64,000 nucleotides of DNA, from assembly GCF_900105675.1 (NCBI RefSeq), contig NZ_LT629786.1, positions 868,001 through 932,000 on the forward strand. The letters run 5' to 3'. Below are positions 46,913 through 54,563 of this stretch, one piece after another. The DNA comes from Pseudomonas synxantha. Its GTDB lineage: Bacteria > Pseudomonadota > Gammaproteobacteria > Pseudomonadales > Pseudomonadaceae. Position numbers and translations under genes: made by a program. Position 1 is the first letter of the stretch, and each line of letters begins with the position of its first letter. The notes beneath the pieces were generated by a model. The model had not been told where the DNA came from, did not search any database, and was given only the letters and a program-made list of their open reading frames with translations.

Positions 46913-47733
46913 GTCGGTTTCCTTGTCTGGGTGTTGTCGAAGGGTTCCATGGCACGGGCCAGGCTGGCATCGGAGAGTTCGCCCAGGTGGCTGTTGATCA
47001 GGCGCCCATCGGCTTGGTAGAACAGCGTGGTCGGCAGGGCCATGGAGCCCACGGCCTGGCCGAGGCGGCCGCTGGCGTCGAACAGCACGTTGTCGAGGTT
47101 CAGGCCTTGGGTGGCCAGGTAGGTGCTGACGCTTTGCATGCTTTCGGCCTGGTTGACGAACAGGAAGGTAACGTCGGGGCGCATGCGCTGGGCGTTTTCC
47201 AGCACCGGCATTTCGCGGCGGCACGGCGGGCACCAGGTGGCCCACAGGTTGATCACCAACGGGCCGCCCTGGTAATCCGCCAATTGCACTACCTCGCCAT
47301 TGGCATTGCGCAGGGTGATGTCCGGCAGGCGCGTGCCTTTTTCGTAGACGCTGAGGGACAGGCTGGTCATGCCCCAGAACAGCAGGCCAGTGATCACCCC
47401 GGCGCTGAGCGGTTTGCGCAGGGCCGGGCGGCGCCAGCCGTAGACCAGCGAGCCGAGGATCAGCGTGATGATCCCGGGCCAGGCGAGAAAGCCACCGTCA
47501 CGCAGGTCGACCATTTCCACCCAATCGTCGCTGTAATAACTCCAGTACATCAGCACAAAGCTGACGCGGGCCGCCAGCAGGCCCAATAGGAACAGGCTGA
47601 ACAGCACCGACTCCGGGTTCTCACCACCACGCTTGGCCACCCGCCAGCCCACCAGGGTGGCGAGTATCAACGCGCTGATCAGCAGCAGGTGATTCAGGGC
47701 GATGGCGAAGGTGCCGATGGTGAAGGTCAGCAT
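46888..47733 (-). CDS. TlpA/DsbE-like membrane thioredoxin
   Basis: A 281-residue protein with an N-terminal membrane part of about four helices (residues 1-127, partly like a prolipoprotein diacylglyceryl transferase helix bundle) and a C-terminal periplasmic TlpA-type thioredoxin domain with the active site WATWC168-P-P-C171 and cis-Pro in SMALPTTLFY. It probably passes electrons from DsbD to periplasmic clients such as DsbG. It overlaps dsbD by one base upstream and dsbG by 25 bases downstream, so the three are tightly coupled. Confidence 0.88.
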   Translation of the reverse strand: MLTFTIGTFAIALNHLLLISALILATLVGWRVAKRGGENPESVLFSLFLLGLLAARVSFVLMYWSYYSDDWVEMVDLRDGGFLAWPGIITLILGSLVYGWRRPALRKPLSAGVITGLLFWGMTSLSLSVYEKGTRLPDITLRNANGEVVQLADYQGGPLVINLWATWCPPCRREMPVLENAQRMRPDVTFLFVNQAESMQSVSTYLATQGLNLDNVLFDASGRLGQAVGSMALPTTLFYQADGRLINSHLGELSDASLARAMEPFDNTQTRKPTCLASATC

Positions 47734-49460
47734 CAGAGGGCGTCCCGCGTCTGGGTCCAGCGTTGCAGGAAGGTGGCGGCATCCACTTCGCCGGTGATGC
47801 GTTGGGCACGGCGTTCTTCACCGTCCGGGCCGATCCACACGAAACTCGGTGGCCCCGGCACTTTATAGCGGCCCAGCAGCTCGCGGCTGGCGGCGTTGTC
47901 GGCGGTGACGTCCAGGCGCAGCAGTCGCACGTCCTTGAGCGCGGCCATCACCTCAGGTTTGCCGAATACCTGTTTCTCCATGATCTTGCACGACACGCAC
48001 CAATCGGCGTAGTAGTCCAGCAATACCCATTGGCCCTGTGCCTTGGCACTCTCGAGCTGGCTTTGCAGAGCAGCCGGGTCGTTGATGGTGGTGAACGCAT
48101 CGTGGGCGCTCGGAGCACTGGCGACCCGTGAGCCACTGTAGACCTTCAACGGTTGCCACAGCTCATCGCTGCCACCGGCTGCACCCACTACCAGCACCGC
48201 GCCCCACAGGCCCAGCACCAGGGAACCGGCGCCGAACACCTTGGCCGCCAGGCCGGACTCACGGGCCAGCGTCCAGCCGCAATAAGCCATTACCAGGGCC
48301 AAGGCACCCCACAGGCCGATCCACAGGCTGTCGCCGACCACCGGGCGAATCATCAGCACGGCCGTGCCCAGGAACAGGAAGCCGAAGATGCCCTTGAGCA
48401 CGTTCATCCAGGTGCCCGGCTTGGGCAGGAAGCGATTGCCCACGGTGACCAGCAACAACAGCGGAATGCCGATACCGATACCCATGGCGAACAGGATCAG
48501 CCCACCGTGCAGCGCATTGCCGCTCTGGGCGATATACAACAGGGCGCCGGCCAGGGGCGCAGTCATGCAGGGGCCCACCAGCAAGCCGGACAATGCGCCG
48601 AGAATGCCGGCACCCACCAGGCTGCCACCGCTTTGCTGGCGGCTGACGTTGTCGAGGCGGTCACGCAGGAAAGCGGGCAGTTGCAGTTCGAAGAAGCCGA
48701 ACATCGGCAAAGCGAGGATCACGAACAGCGCGGCAAAACTGCCGAGGATCCAAGGAGTTTGCAGCAGCGCGGCGAGGTTGGCGCCGAGCAACGCGGCCAT
48801 CACCCCCAGGGCCGCATACACCAGCGCCATGCACACCACGTAGCTGCCGGCCAAGGCAAAGCCGCGCCGTGGGCTGGCGCCACTGCCAACCACCAGGCCG
48901 GCAAGAATCGGCAACATCGGCAGCGAGCAGGGCGCAAATGCCAGCAGTAGGCCCAGGCCGAAGAACACCAGCAGGCTCCAGCCCAGGCTGCGCTGTTGCA
49001 GGCCGCTGGCCAGGCTCTGGTCCTGGGCCTGCGCGGTAGCGGCGACGGCCGGGTTGCCGCCCAGGTCCACGGTAATCGATTGCGGCGGATAACACAGGCC
49101 CGCATCGGCACAGCCCTGCCAGCCCAGCTTGACCTGGCCGGTGGCGCCGGCGGGGATCTTCACTTCCAGGCCTTGGCGATACACCTGCTGCTCGCCGAAG
49201 AACTCATCGCTATGGGCTTCACCCTGGGGCAGCACGGGTTGTTCGGCCAGGCCGTCGAACTTCATGCGCTGCTGGTACAGGTAGTAACCGTCGGCAATTT
49301 GCCAATACAGTTGGGTCTCGCCACTTTCAAGACGTTCGGAGGTAAAGGTGAAAGCTTTGCCCACCGGGAGAAAGTCGGGTTTGGTTTCGAAGGGGTTGCC
49401 CGGCGCTGCCTGGGCGAATCCCGCGAACAACACCAGCAGAAAGATAAACAGATGCCGCAT
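47733..49460 (-). CDS. dsbD: Thiol:disulfide interchange reductase DsbD
   Basis: DsbD carries electrons from cytoplasmic thioredoxin across the membrane to periplasmic reductants. The 575-residue protein has a signal peptide, an N-terminal alpha domain with the CADAGLCYPP Cys pair (near 115-121), an eight-helix membrane beta domain (from about 165; LLAFAPCSLPMLPIL and GLLVGPCMTAPLAGALL carry its two cysteines), and a C-terminal thioredoxin gamma domain with ADWCVSCK near 487. The ATG at 49460 is preferred to a TTG two codons earlier. It is first in the dsbD-tlpA-dsbG operon, divergent from the response regulator gene. Confidence 0.93.
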   Translation of the reverse strand: MRHLFIFLLVLFAGFAQAAPGNPFETKPDFLPVGKAFTFTSERLESGETQLYWQIADGYYLYQQRMKFDGLAEQPVLPQGEAHSDEFFGEQQVYRQGLEVKIPAGATGQVKLGWQGCADAGLCYPPQSITVDLGGNPAVAATAQAQDQSLASGLQQRSLGWSLLVFFGLGLLLAFAPCSLPMLPILAGLVVGSGASPRRGFALAGSYVVCMALVYAALGVMAALLGANLAALLQTPWILGSFAALFVILALPMFGFFELQLPAFLRDRLDNVSRQQSGGSLVGAGILGALSGLLVGPCMTAPLAGALLYIAQSGNALHGGLILFAMGIGIGIPLLLLVTVGNRFLPKPGTWMNVLKGIFGFLFLGTAVLMIRPVVGDSLWIGLWGALALVMAYCGWTLARESGLAAKVFGAGSLVLGLWGAVLVVGAAGGSDELWQPLKVYSGSRVASAPSAHDAFTTINDPAALQSQLESAKAQGQWVLLDYYADWCVSCKIMEKQVFGKPEVMAALKDVRLLRLDVTADNAASRELLGRYKVPGPPSFVWIGPDGEERRAQRITGEVDAATFLQRWTQTRDAL

Positions 49461-49507
49461 GGTCAAGCCTTAGTTCGATGCAAGTGAGGCACACAATGTG
49501 TGGCGTT

Positions 49508-49527
49508 GATTAACCGATGATTAACCG
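49508..49527. promoter_or_regulatory. Direct repeat GATTAACCG, candidate binding site for the adjacent OmpR-type regulator
   Basis: GATTAACCG occurs at 49508-49516 and again at 49519-49527, an 11-base period that suits tandem binding by an OmpR-family dimer. It contains TTA-N8-TTAA (49510-49524), which to my recollection is the pattern reported for DsbR of P. aeruginosa. It lies 48 bases before dsbD and 111 before the regulator gene, so it could control both. Confidence 0.6.
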
Positions 49528-49637
49528 GACGCTATTCTAGAGTGTAGGGATAATCCGATGTTGTGAACTTTGGCGGCATAATGCGCGCTTAATCCGTGCC
49601 TTTTCTAATCACCCGCATCTTTTATGAAGGGCTCAGC

Positions 49638-50318
49638 ATGCACGTACTGGTCTGTGAAGACGACGAACTGATTGCCAGCGGCATCGTGGCCGGCCTCACC
49701 GCCCAGGGTTTTACCGTGGAGCGCGTGGCCACGGCGGCGGCTGCGCGGGCAATGCTCAAGGCGGCGGCCTTCGACATCATGGTGCTCGACCTCGGCCTGC
49801 CGGACGAAGACGGCCTCAAGCTGCTGCAACAACAGCGCAGCCAGGGCCTTGAGATCCCGGTGCTGATCCTCACGGCGCGGGACTCGGTGACCAACCGCGT
49901 CGATGGTCTGCAGGCCGGCGCCGATGACTACCTGCTCAAGCCCTTTGACCTGCGCGAACTCGCCGCCCGCCTGCAAACCCTGCTGCGCCGGGTGGCGGGG
50001 CGCAGCGTCAACCTGATCGAACATGGGCGCCTGGCCTACGACCCCAGCAGCCGTGAAACCTTCCTGGGTGGCCAGCCGGTGGACCTGTCCCGTCGCGAAC
50101 AGGCGCTGTTGCAGGCGCTGCTGCACAACAAGGGCCGCGTGCTGTCCAGCGAGCAACTCAAGGACAGCGTCTACGGGTTCAGCGACGAACTGGAAAGCAA
50201 TGCGCTCAATGTGCATATCCATCACCTGCGGCGCAAATTGGGCAACGGCATCGTCGAGACCGTGCGCGGCCTCGGCTATCGCCTGGGCTCGGCGGATGCT
50301 GGAGAGAACAGCAAGTGA
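49638..50318 (+). CDS. OmpR-family response regulator (DsbR-like)
   Basis: A 226-residue regulator with a receiver domain (acidic EDDE at 7-10, phospho-Asp51 in MVLDLGLP, Lys in LLKPFD) and a C-terminal winged helix (LSRREQALLQALLHNKGRVL, NALNVHIHHLRRKLG). ATG 49638 is preferred over an upstream in-frame codon because it matches the receiver start and has GAAGGG before it. Its stop overlaps the kinase start by one base. By position it corresponds to PA2479 (DsbR), described as part of a copper-responsive system that activates dsb genes. Confidence 0.88.
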   Translation: MHVLVCEDDELIASGIVAGLTAQGFTVERVATAAAARAMLKAAAFDIMVLDLGLPDEDGLKLLQQQRSQGLEIPVLILTARDSVTNRVDGLQAGADDYLLKPFDLRELAARLQTLLRRVAGRSVNLIEHGRLAYDPSSRETFLGGQPVDLSRREQALLQALLHNKGRVLSSEQLKDSVYGFSDELESNALNVHIHHLRRKLGNGIVETVRGLGYRLGSADAGENSK

Positions 50319-51637
50319 TGAGCCTGCGCCTGCGCCTGACGTTCAAGCTGGGCGCTGCTTTTGTGCTGATCTGGGTGCTGGCGGCCGCCTGGATGCTCAA
50401 CGACTTGCGCAACCAGATGATGTTTTCCCTCGACCAGCGCCTGGTGGCCTCGGCGCGCATGGTTGCGGGGCTGACCGAGCAGATGCCGGGGTTGGCCAGT
50501 GTCAGCGCCGCTACGCATCTGCGCACCGAACAGCTGAATGTGCCTGGGGGTATGGCGTGCCAGGTCAGCTCCCTGCGCGGCGAGATCCTGGCGCGCAGCC
50601 ACACCACGCCGGAGGAAGGGCTGGAGTCGCGCAGAAGCGGTTTTCGCGACCAGATGATCGATGGTGTGGGCTGGCGCAGTTTCACCTTGTCCCGAGGTGA
50701 CTTGCTGATCACCACCGCCGACCGCCAGGTGGAGCGCGAGGCGCTGAACCTGTCGATCCTGCTCGCCGCCTCGGTGCCCGTCGGCGTAGCCTTGCTGGGT
50801 TGCCTGTGCCTGTTGTGGCTGGGTATCGGTCAAAGCCTGGTGCCGCTCAACCGCATGCGTGACGCCTTGATGCGCCGCAGTGCCGATTCCCTCGAACCGC
50901 TGCAGATCCATCCATTGCCCAGCGAACTCAAGCCGTTGCTCGACACCCAGAACCAACTGCTGCAACGCATCGCCAAGACCATTGAGCGCGAGCGCCGCCT
51001 CACCGGTGACGCCGCCCATGAGCTGCGCAGCCCGCTGACGGCGATCAAGACCCACCTGCAAGTAGCGCGCATGACCGAAGGCGCTGCCCGCGACCAGTCC
51101 CTGGCCCATGCCGAGGAAGGCGCCGACCGCTTGCATCGCACCCTGGAGCAGTTATTGCTGCTGGCGCGGGTGGAAGGCAGCCTGTCGTTTGACGACGGCT
51201 TGCAGTCCAGTGCCGAGGAAGTCGCCAGGTTGGCGATCCAGGATGCCAACGCTGGCGACAATCGTCGGATCGACCTGGTCCTGGCCCATGATCTTGCCGC
51301 CAGCCCGGTGGAGATGCCCGTGGGCCTGGCTGTCGCGGCCTTGCGCAACTTGCTGGACAACGCCTTGCGCCACACTCCGGCCGATACCCGGGTGGAGTTG
51401 AGCGTGTACAGCAGTGTTGACCAGGTGATTTTCCGCGTGCGAGACCATGGCAAGCAGATCTCCAGCGAAGACCTGCAATACCTCACCCAGCGTTTCTGGC
51501 GTAACGGCAACAGCGAAGGCTGTGGCCTGGGTTTGGCTATCGTCCAGGCGATTGTGCAGCGCTGCTCCTGCTCGTTGGCATTCGACAGCCAGCCCGATGG
51601 GCTGCGGGTTGACCTGGGCATGCCGCTGCGTCGCTGA
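50318..51637 (+). CDS. Sensor histidine kinase (DsbS-like)
   Basis: A 439-residue membrane kinase, cognate of the regulator it overlaps by one base (TGATG). Helix 1 lies at about 7-25, a periplasmic domain of roughly 110 residues follows, helix 2 at about 145-170, then a HAMP-like linker, HisKA with His near 233 in DAAHELRSPLTAIKTH, and a HATPase domain (LRNLLDNALRHTP, CGLGLAIV). The periplasmic part has one Cys (GGMACQVSS). The PA2480 counterpart is proposed to sense copper; that the same holds here is inference. Confidence 0.88.
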   Translation: MSLRLRLTFKLGAAFVLIWVLAAAWMLNDLRNQMMFSLDQRLVASARMVAGLTEQMPGLASVSAATHLRTEQLNVPGGMACQVSSLRGEILARSHTTPEEGLESRRSGFRDQMIDGVGWRSFTLSRGDLLITTADRQVEREALNLSILLAASVPVGVALLGCLCLLWLGIGQSLVPLNRMRDALMRRSADSLEPLQIHPLPSELKPLLDTQNQLLQRIAKTIERERRLTGDAAHELRSPLTAIKTHLQVARMTEGAARDQSLAHAEEGADRLHRTLEQLLLLARVEGSLSFDDGLQSSAEEVARLAIQDANAGDNRRIDLVLAHDLAASPVEMPVGLAVAALRNLLDNALRHTPADTRVELSVYSSVDQVIFRVRDHGKQISSEDLQYLTQRFWRNGNSEGCGLGLAIVQAIVQRCSCSLAFDSQPDGLRVDLGMPLRR

Positions 51638-51761
51638 ACCGCTTTTTCACGTGCCAAATAATTACCGCCCGCCTGACATTCTAGCCTTCAGGATGGCGGT
51701 AATTTTTTGCGCTTGAACGGGCCGAATGATTCGGTCCGAAATGAAAAGGACGGCTCTTTTT

Positions 51762-52529
51762 ATGTTGGTGATCGATACCAGTTTTCCTGCCAGGGATTTC
51801 AATGACCGCGACGGCGAAAGCGTGCGGCAGGTGATCCTGCATTACACCACCGGGCCCTTTGCCTCGGCCCTGCGCACCCTGACCCAGGGTGGCGTGAGCG
51901 CTCATTACCTGTTGCCCGACCCGGATGAGCCCAGTTACCGTGCTGCCGGTTATGAAGAGTTGCGCGTGTTCCGCCTGGTGGACGAGGGCAAGCGTGCCTG
52001 GCATGCGGGAGTGAGTCACTGGGAGGGGTGTGACAATCTCAACAGCGGGTCGATTGGCATTGAGATCGTCAACCTGGCGCGGGACGACAAGGGCGTATTC
52101 AGTTTTCCGGCGTACCCCCAGGCTCAGGTCGATATGCTTATTGTCTTGATCCGCGACATCCTCGCACGCTATCCGCAGATTGCACCGACTGAGATTCTCG
52201 GTCACGCGGATGTGGCGTATTGGCGTAAGAGTGATCCGGGGCCGCGGTTCCCGTGGCATCGATTGCATGACGCGGGACTGGGGGCCTGGTTTGATGAGGC
52301 GACGCGCGCGATGTACCAGCGCCGGTTCAATGTCAGGCTGCCACCCGAGGTAGAAGTGGAGCGGGCTTTCCAGCGCTATGGGTATAAGCCGGCGCAGAAT
52401 CGCCGGGCCTTCGAGCTGCGAACCCGGGCGTTCCAGATGCACTTTCGGGCCCAGAATTATCGCGGCGTCCTGGATGCACAGACCTGCGCGATCCTGTATG
52501 CGCTGAACGAAAAATACCGCGGAATTTGA
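51762..52529 (+). CDS. N-acetylmuramoyl-L-alanine amidase, AmpDh3-like (Amidase_2)
   Basis: A 255-residue zinc amidase that cleaves the MurNAc-L-Ala bond. The zinc-site pattern is visible as His27 in ILHYTTGP, HAGVSHW, and GHADVAYWRKSDPGP; a C-terminal peptidoglycan-binding domain follows (ERAFQRYGYK, FQMHFRAQNYRGVLD, ILYALNEKY). Length and sequence match P. aeruginosa AmpDh3 better than cytoplasmic AmpD. No clear signal peptide is seen. ATG 51762 fits AmpDh3; an ATG seven codons earlier is in frame. It stands alone and is not part of a phage lysis module. Confidence 0.88.
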   Translation: MLVIDTSFPARDFNDRDGESVRQVILHYTTGPFASALRTLTQGGVSAHYLLPDPDEPSYRAAGYEELRVFRLVDEGKRAWHAGVSHWEGCDNLNSGSIGIEIVNLARDDKGVFSFPAYPQAQVDMLIVLIRDILARYPQIAPTEILGHADVAYWRKSDPGPRFPWHRLHDAGLGAWFDEATRAMYQRRFNVRLPPEVEVERAFQRYGYKPAQNRRAFELRTRAFQMHFRAQNYRGVLDAQTCAILYALNEKYRGI

Positions 52530-52547
52530 TTCGAACGCTGTTCAAAT

Positions 52548-52633
52548 GTGGGAGGGGGCTTGCCCGATTGCGGTGTGTCAGTGAGCAAATACAGTGACTG
52601 ACACTCCGCCATCGGGGGCAAGCCCCCTCCCAC
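52548..52633. repeat. REPIN downstream of the amidase gene
   Basis: Arms GTGGGAGGGGGCTTGCCCGA (52548, two bases shorter than the usual arm) and GGGGGCAAGCCCCCTCCCAC (ending 52633) around the loop TGTCAGTGAGC AAATACAG TGACTGACAC. The loop is identical to that of the REPIN at 59910-59997. Confidence 0.9.
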
Positions 52634-52671
52634 ATTTGGCTCTTCATTCATCAGTTAACCAGCCCGTTCCC

Positions 52672-52695
52672 TAAATCCTCTTCTCGCTGATGCGT
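52672..52695 (+). promoter_or_regulatory. PvdS-dependent (iron-starvation box) promoter of pvdH
   Basis: CTAAAT at 52671-52676, exactly 16 bases, then CGT at 52693-52695: a full match to the PvdS box TAAAT-N16-CGT. It lies 95 bases before the pvdH ATG and 40 bases after the REPIN. It ties pvdH to the sigma factor encoded at 30476-31027. Confidence 0.8.
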
Positions 52696-52789
52696 CTCCA
52701 GAACAGGAAATCCGTGCGCATGCCCTTGGGCCAGACGCCAACGGATTGGCAGTTTGGTCACCATCACCCGCGTATTGAGGGATCCAGAG

Positions 52790-54187
52790 ATGTCAGTCGC
52801 TACCAGCCGTACCGAAGACGCCGCGGCGCCTGCGGAAACGCTCTATCAGTTCGACGAAAACCCGCTGCTGGCCCGCCAGCGCCAGCAGGAGTCCAACGCC
52901 CGCAGCTACCCGCGGCGCATCCCCCTGGCGCTCAAGCGCGCCAAAGGTATTTATGTGGAAGACGTCGAGGGGCGTCGCTTCATCGACTGTTTGGCCGGTG
53001 CCGGGACGCTGGCGCTGGGGCATAACCACCCGGTGGTGATCCAGGCCATCCGGCAAGTGCTGAGCGACGAACTGCCGCTGCACACCCTTGACTTGACTAC
53101 GCCGGTCAAGGATCAGTTCGTGCAAGACCTGTTCGGCATGCTGCCCGCTGAATTGGCGCGGGAAGCGAAGATCCAGTTCTGCGGCCCCACTGGCACCGAT
53201 GCGGTGGAAGCTGCATTGAAGCTGGTGCGCACCGCCACTGGGCGCAGCACTGTACTGTCGTTCCAAGGCGGCTATCACGGCATGAGCCAGGGCGCCTTGA
53301 GCCTGATGGGCAGCCTGGCGCCGAAAAAACCCCTGGGTGCGTTGCTCGGCAATGGCGTGCAATTCCTGCCGTTCCCGTATGACTACCGTTGCCCGTTCGG
53401 CTTGGGCGGCGCAGAAGGTGTGCGGGTCAACCTGCATTACCTGGAAAACCTGCTCAACGATCCGGAGGCCGGCGTGTTGCTGCCGGCGGCGGTGATTGTT
53501 GAGGTGGTGCAGGGCGAGGGCGGTGTGATTCCCGCAGACCTCGATTGGTTGCGCGGGCTGCGACGTATCACCGAGCAGGCCGGTGTGGCACTGATCGTCG
53601 ATGAAATCCAGAGTGGCTTTGGACGCACCGGCAAGATGTTTGCCTTCGAACACGCCGGCATCATCCCGGACGTGGTGGTCATGTCCAAGGCCATTGGTGG
53701 CAGCCTGCCGTTGGCCGTAGTGGTGTATCGCGACTGGCTCGACACTTGGCTCCCGGGCGCCCATGCCGGAACGTTCCGGGGCAACCAGATGGCGATGGCG
53801 GCGGGCTCGGCGGTCATGCGCTATCTCAAGGAGCACGACCTGGCGGGCCATGCCGCCGCCATGGGTGAGCGCCTGGCGGAACACCTGCGCATCCTGCAGC
53901 GCGACTTCCCGCACTTGGGGGATATCCGTGGCCGCGGGCTGATGCTGGGGGTGGAGTTGGTGGACCCGACGGGCACGCCGGATGTCCAGGGCCACCCACC
54001 GGCGCATCGCCAGTTGGCGCCGCTGGTGCAGCGCGAATGCCTCAAGCGCGGCCTGATCCTGGAACTGGGTGGGCGCCATGGCAGCGTGGTGCGCTTCCTG
54101 CCGCCGTTGGTGATTACCGCCGGCGAAATCGACCAAGTGGCCGAGATCTTCGGGCGCGCCTTGGCGGCGGCGGTTGCCGGCGTCTAA
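52790..54187 (+). CDS. pvdH: L-2,4-diaminobutyrate:2-oxoglutarate 4-aminotransferase PvdH
   Basis: PvdH makes L-2,4-diaminobutyrate from aspartate semialdehyde, the residue loaded by the last PvdL module. The 465-residue class III aminotransferase shows the PLP-site features FCGPTGTDAVEAALKL, SFQGGYHGMS, VDEIQSGFGRTG, and the Schiff-base Lys in MSKAIGGSLPL (near residue 300), then GTFRGNQMAMAAG. The ATG at 52790 with GAGGG upstream gives a length near the 469 residues of P. aeruginosa PvdH; an earlier in-frame codon at 52754 is less likely. It is followed 82 bases later by the MbtH-like gene. Confidence 0.92.
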   Translation: MSVATSRTEDAAAPAETLYQFDENPLLARQRQQESNARSYPRRIPLALKRAKGIYVEDVEGRRFIDCLAGAGTLALGHNHPVVIQAIRQVLSDELPLHTLDLTTPVKDQFVQDLFGMLPAELAREAKIQFCGPTGTDAVEAALKLVRTATGRSTVLSFQGGYHGMSQGALSLMGSLAPKKPLGALLGNGVQFLPFPYDYRCPFGLGGAEGVRVNLHYLENLLNDPEAGVLLPAAVIVEVVQGEGGVIPADLDWLRGLRRITEQAGVALIVDEIQSGFGRTGKMFAFEHAGIIPDVVVMSKAIGGSLPLAVVVYRDWLDTWLPGAHAGTFRGNQMAMAAGSAVMRYLKEHDLAGHAAAMGERLAEHLRILQRDFPHLGDIRGRGLMLGVELVDPTGTPDVQGHPPAHRQLAPLVQRECLKRGLILELGGRHGSVVRFLPPLVITAGEIDQVAEIFGRALAAAVAGV

Positions 54188-54269
54188 TTTTCCAGGCCCT
54201 TGATACGTTTCTACAGATATCAGTGCTGCGCGTGGTGCGCAGCCAGCCTTTGAGCGACGGAGAACAGCA

Positions 54270-54494
54270 ATGACCTCAGTATTTGACCGCGATGACATCC
54301 TGTTTCAGGTAGTGGTCAACCACGAAGAGCAGTATTCGATCTGGCCCGACTACAAGGCCGTGCCCGAAGGCTGGCGCACTGTGGGCAAGAGCGGCATGAA
54401 GAAAGAGTGCCTGGCTTATATCGAGGAAGTGTGGACCGATATGCGCCCGCTGAGCCTGCGCCAGAAGATGGACAGCGCTGAGCTGGTCAACTGA
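54270..54494 (+). CDS. MbtH-like NRPS accessory protein
   Basis: A 74-residue MbtH-like protein, a chaperone-like partner that binds and activates NRPS adenylation domains. The family pattern is clear: [45 protein letters not shown]. It starts with ATG behind a GGAG-type site. Its likely partners are PvdL and the other pyoverdine synthetases (PA2412 is the counterpart in P. aeruginosa). No PvdS box is visible in the 82-base gap, so read-through from pvdH is expected. Confidence 0.93.
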   Translation: MTSVFDRDDILFQVVVNHEEQYSIWPDYKAVPEGWRTVGKSGMKKECLAYIEEVWTDMRPLSLRQKMDSAELVN

Positions 54495-54511
54495 TTCACC
54501 TCGGTTCAAAT

Positions 54512-54552
54512 GTGGGAGGGGGCAAGTCGAATCGTCGCACCGCCCCTCCCAC
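54512..54552. repeat. Truncated REPIN after the MbtH-like gene
   Basis: GTGGGAGGGGGCAAG at 54512 and GCCCCTCCCAC ending 54552 are the outer parts of two REP arms with a very short 15-base centre; most of each arm's inner half and the usual loop are missing. It lies between convergent genes and could still form a stem that ends or protects mRNA. Confidence 0.7.
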
Positions 54553-54563
54553 ATTAAGAAGCA

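Noticed and set aside
51762..52529. Amidase gene as a sign of a prophage lysis module
   Set aside because: No holin, spanin or phage structural genes adjoin, and it matches chromosomal AmpDh3 in length and sequence.
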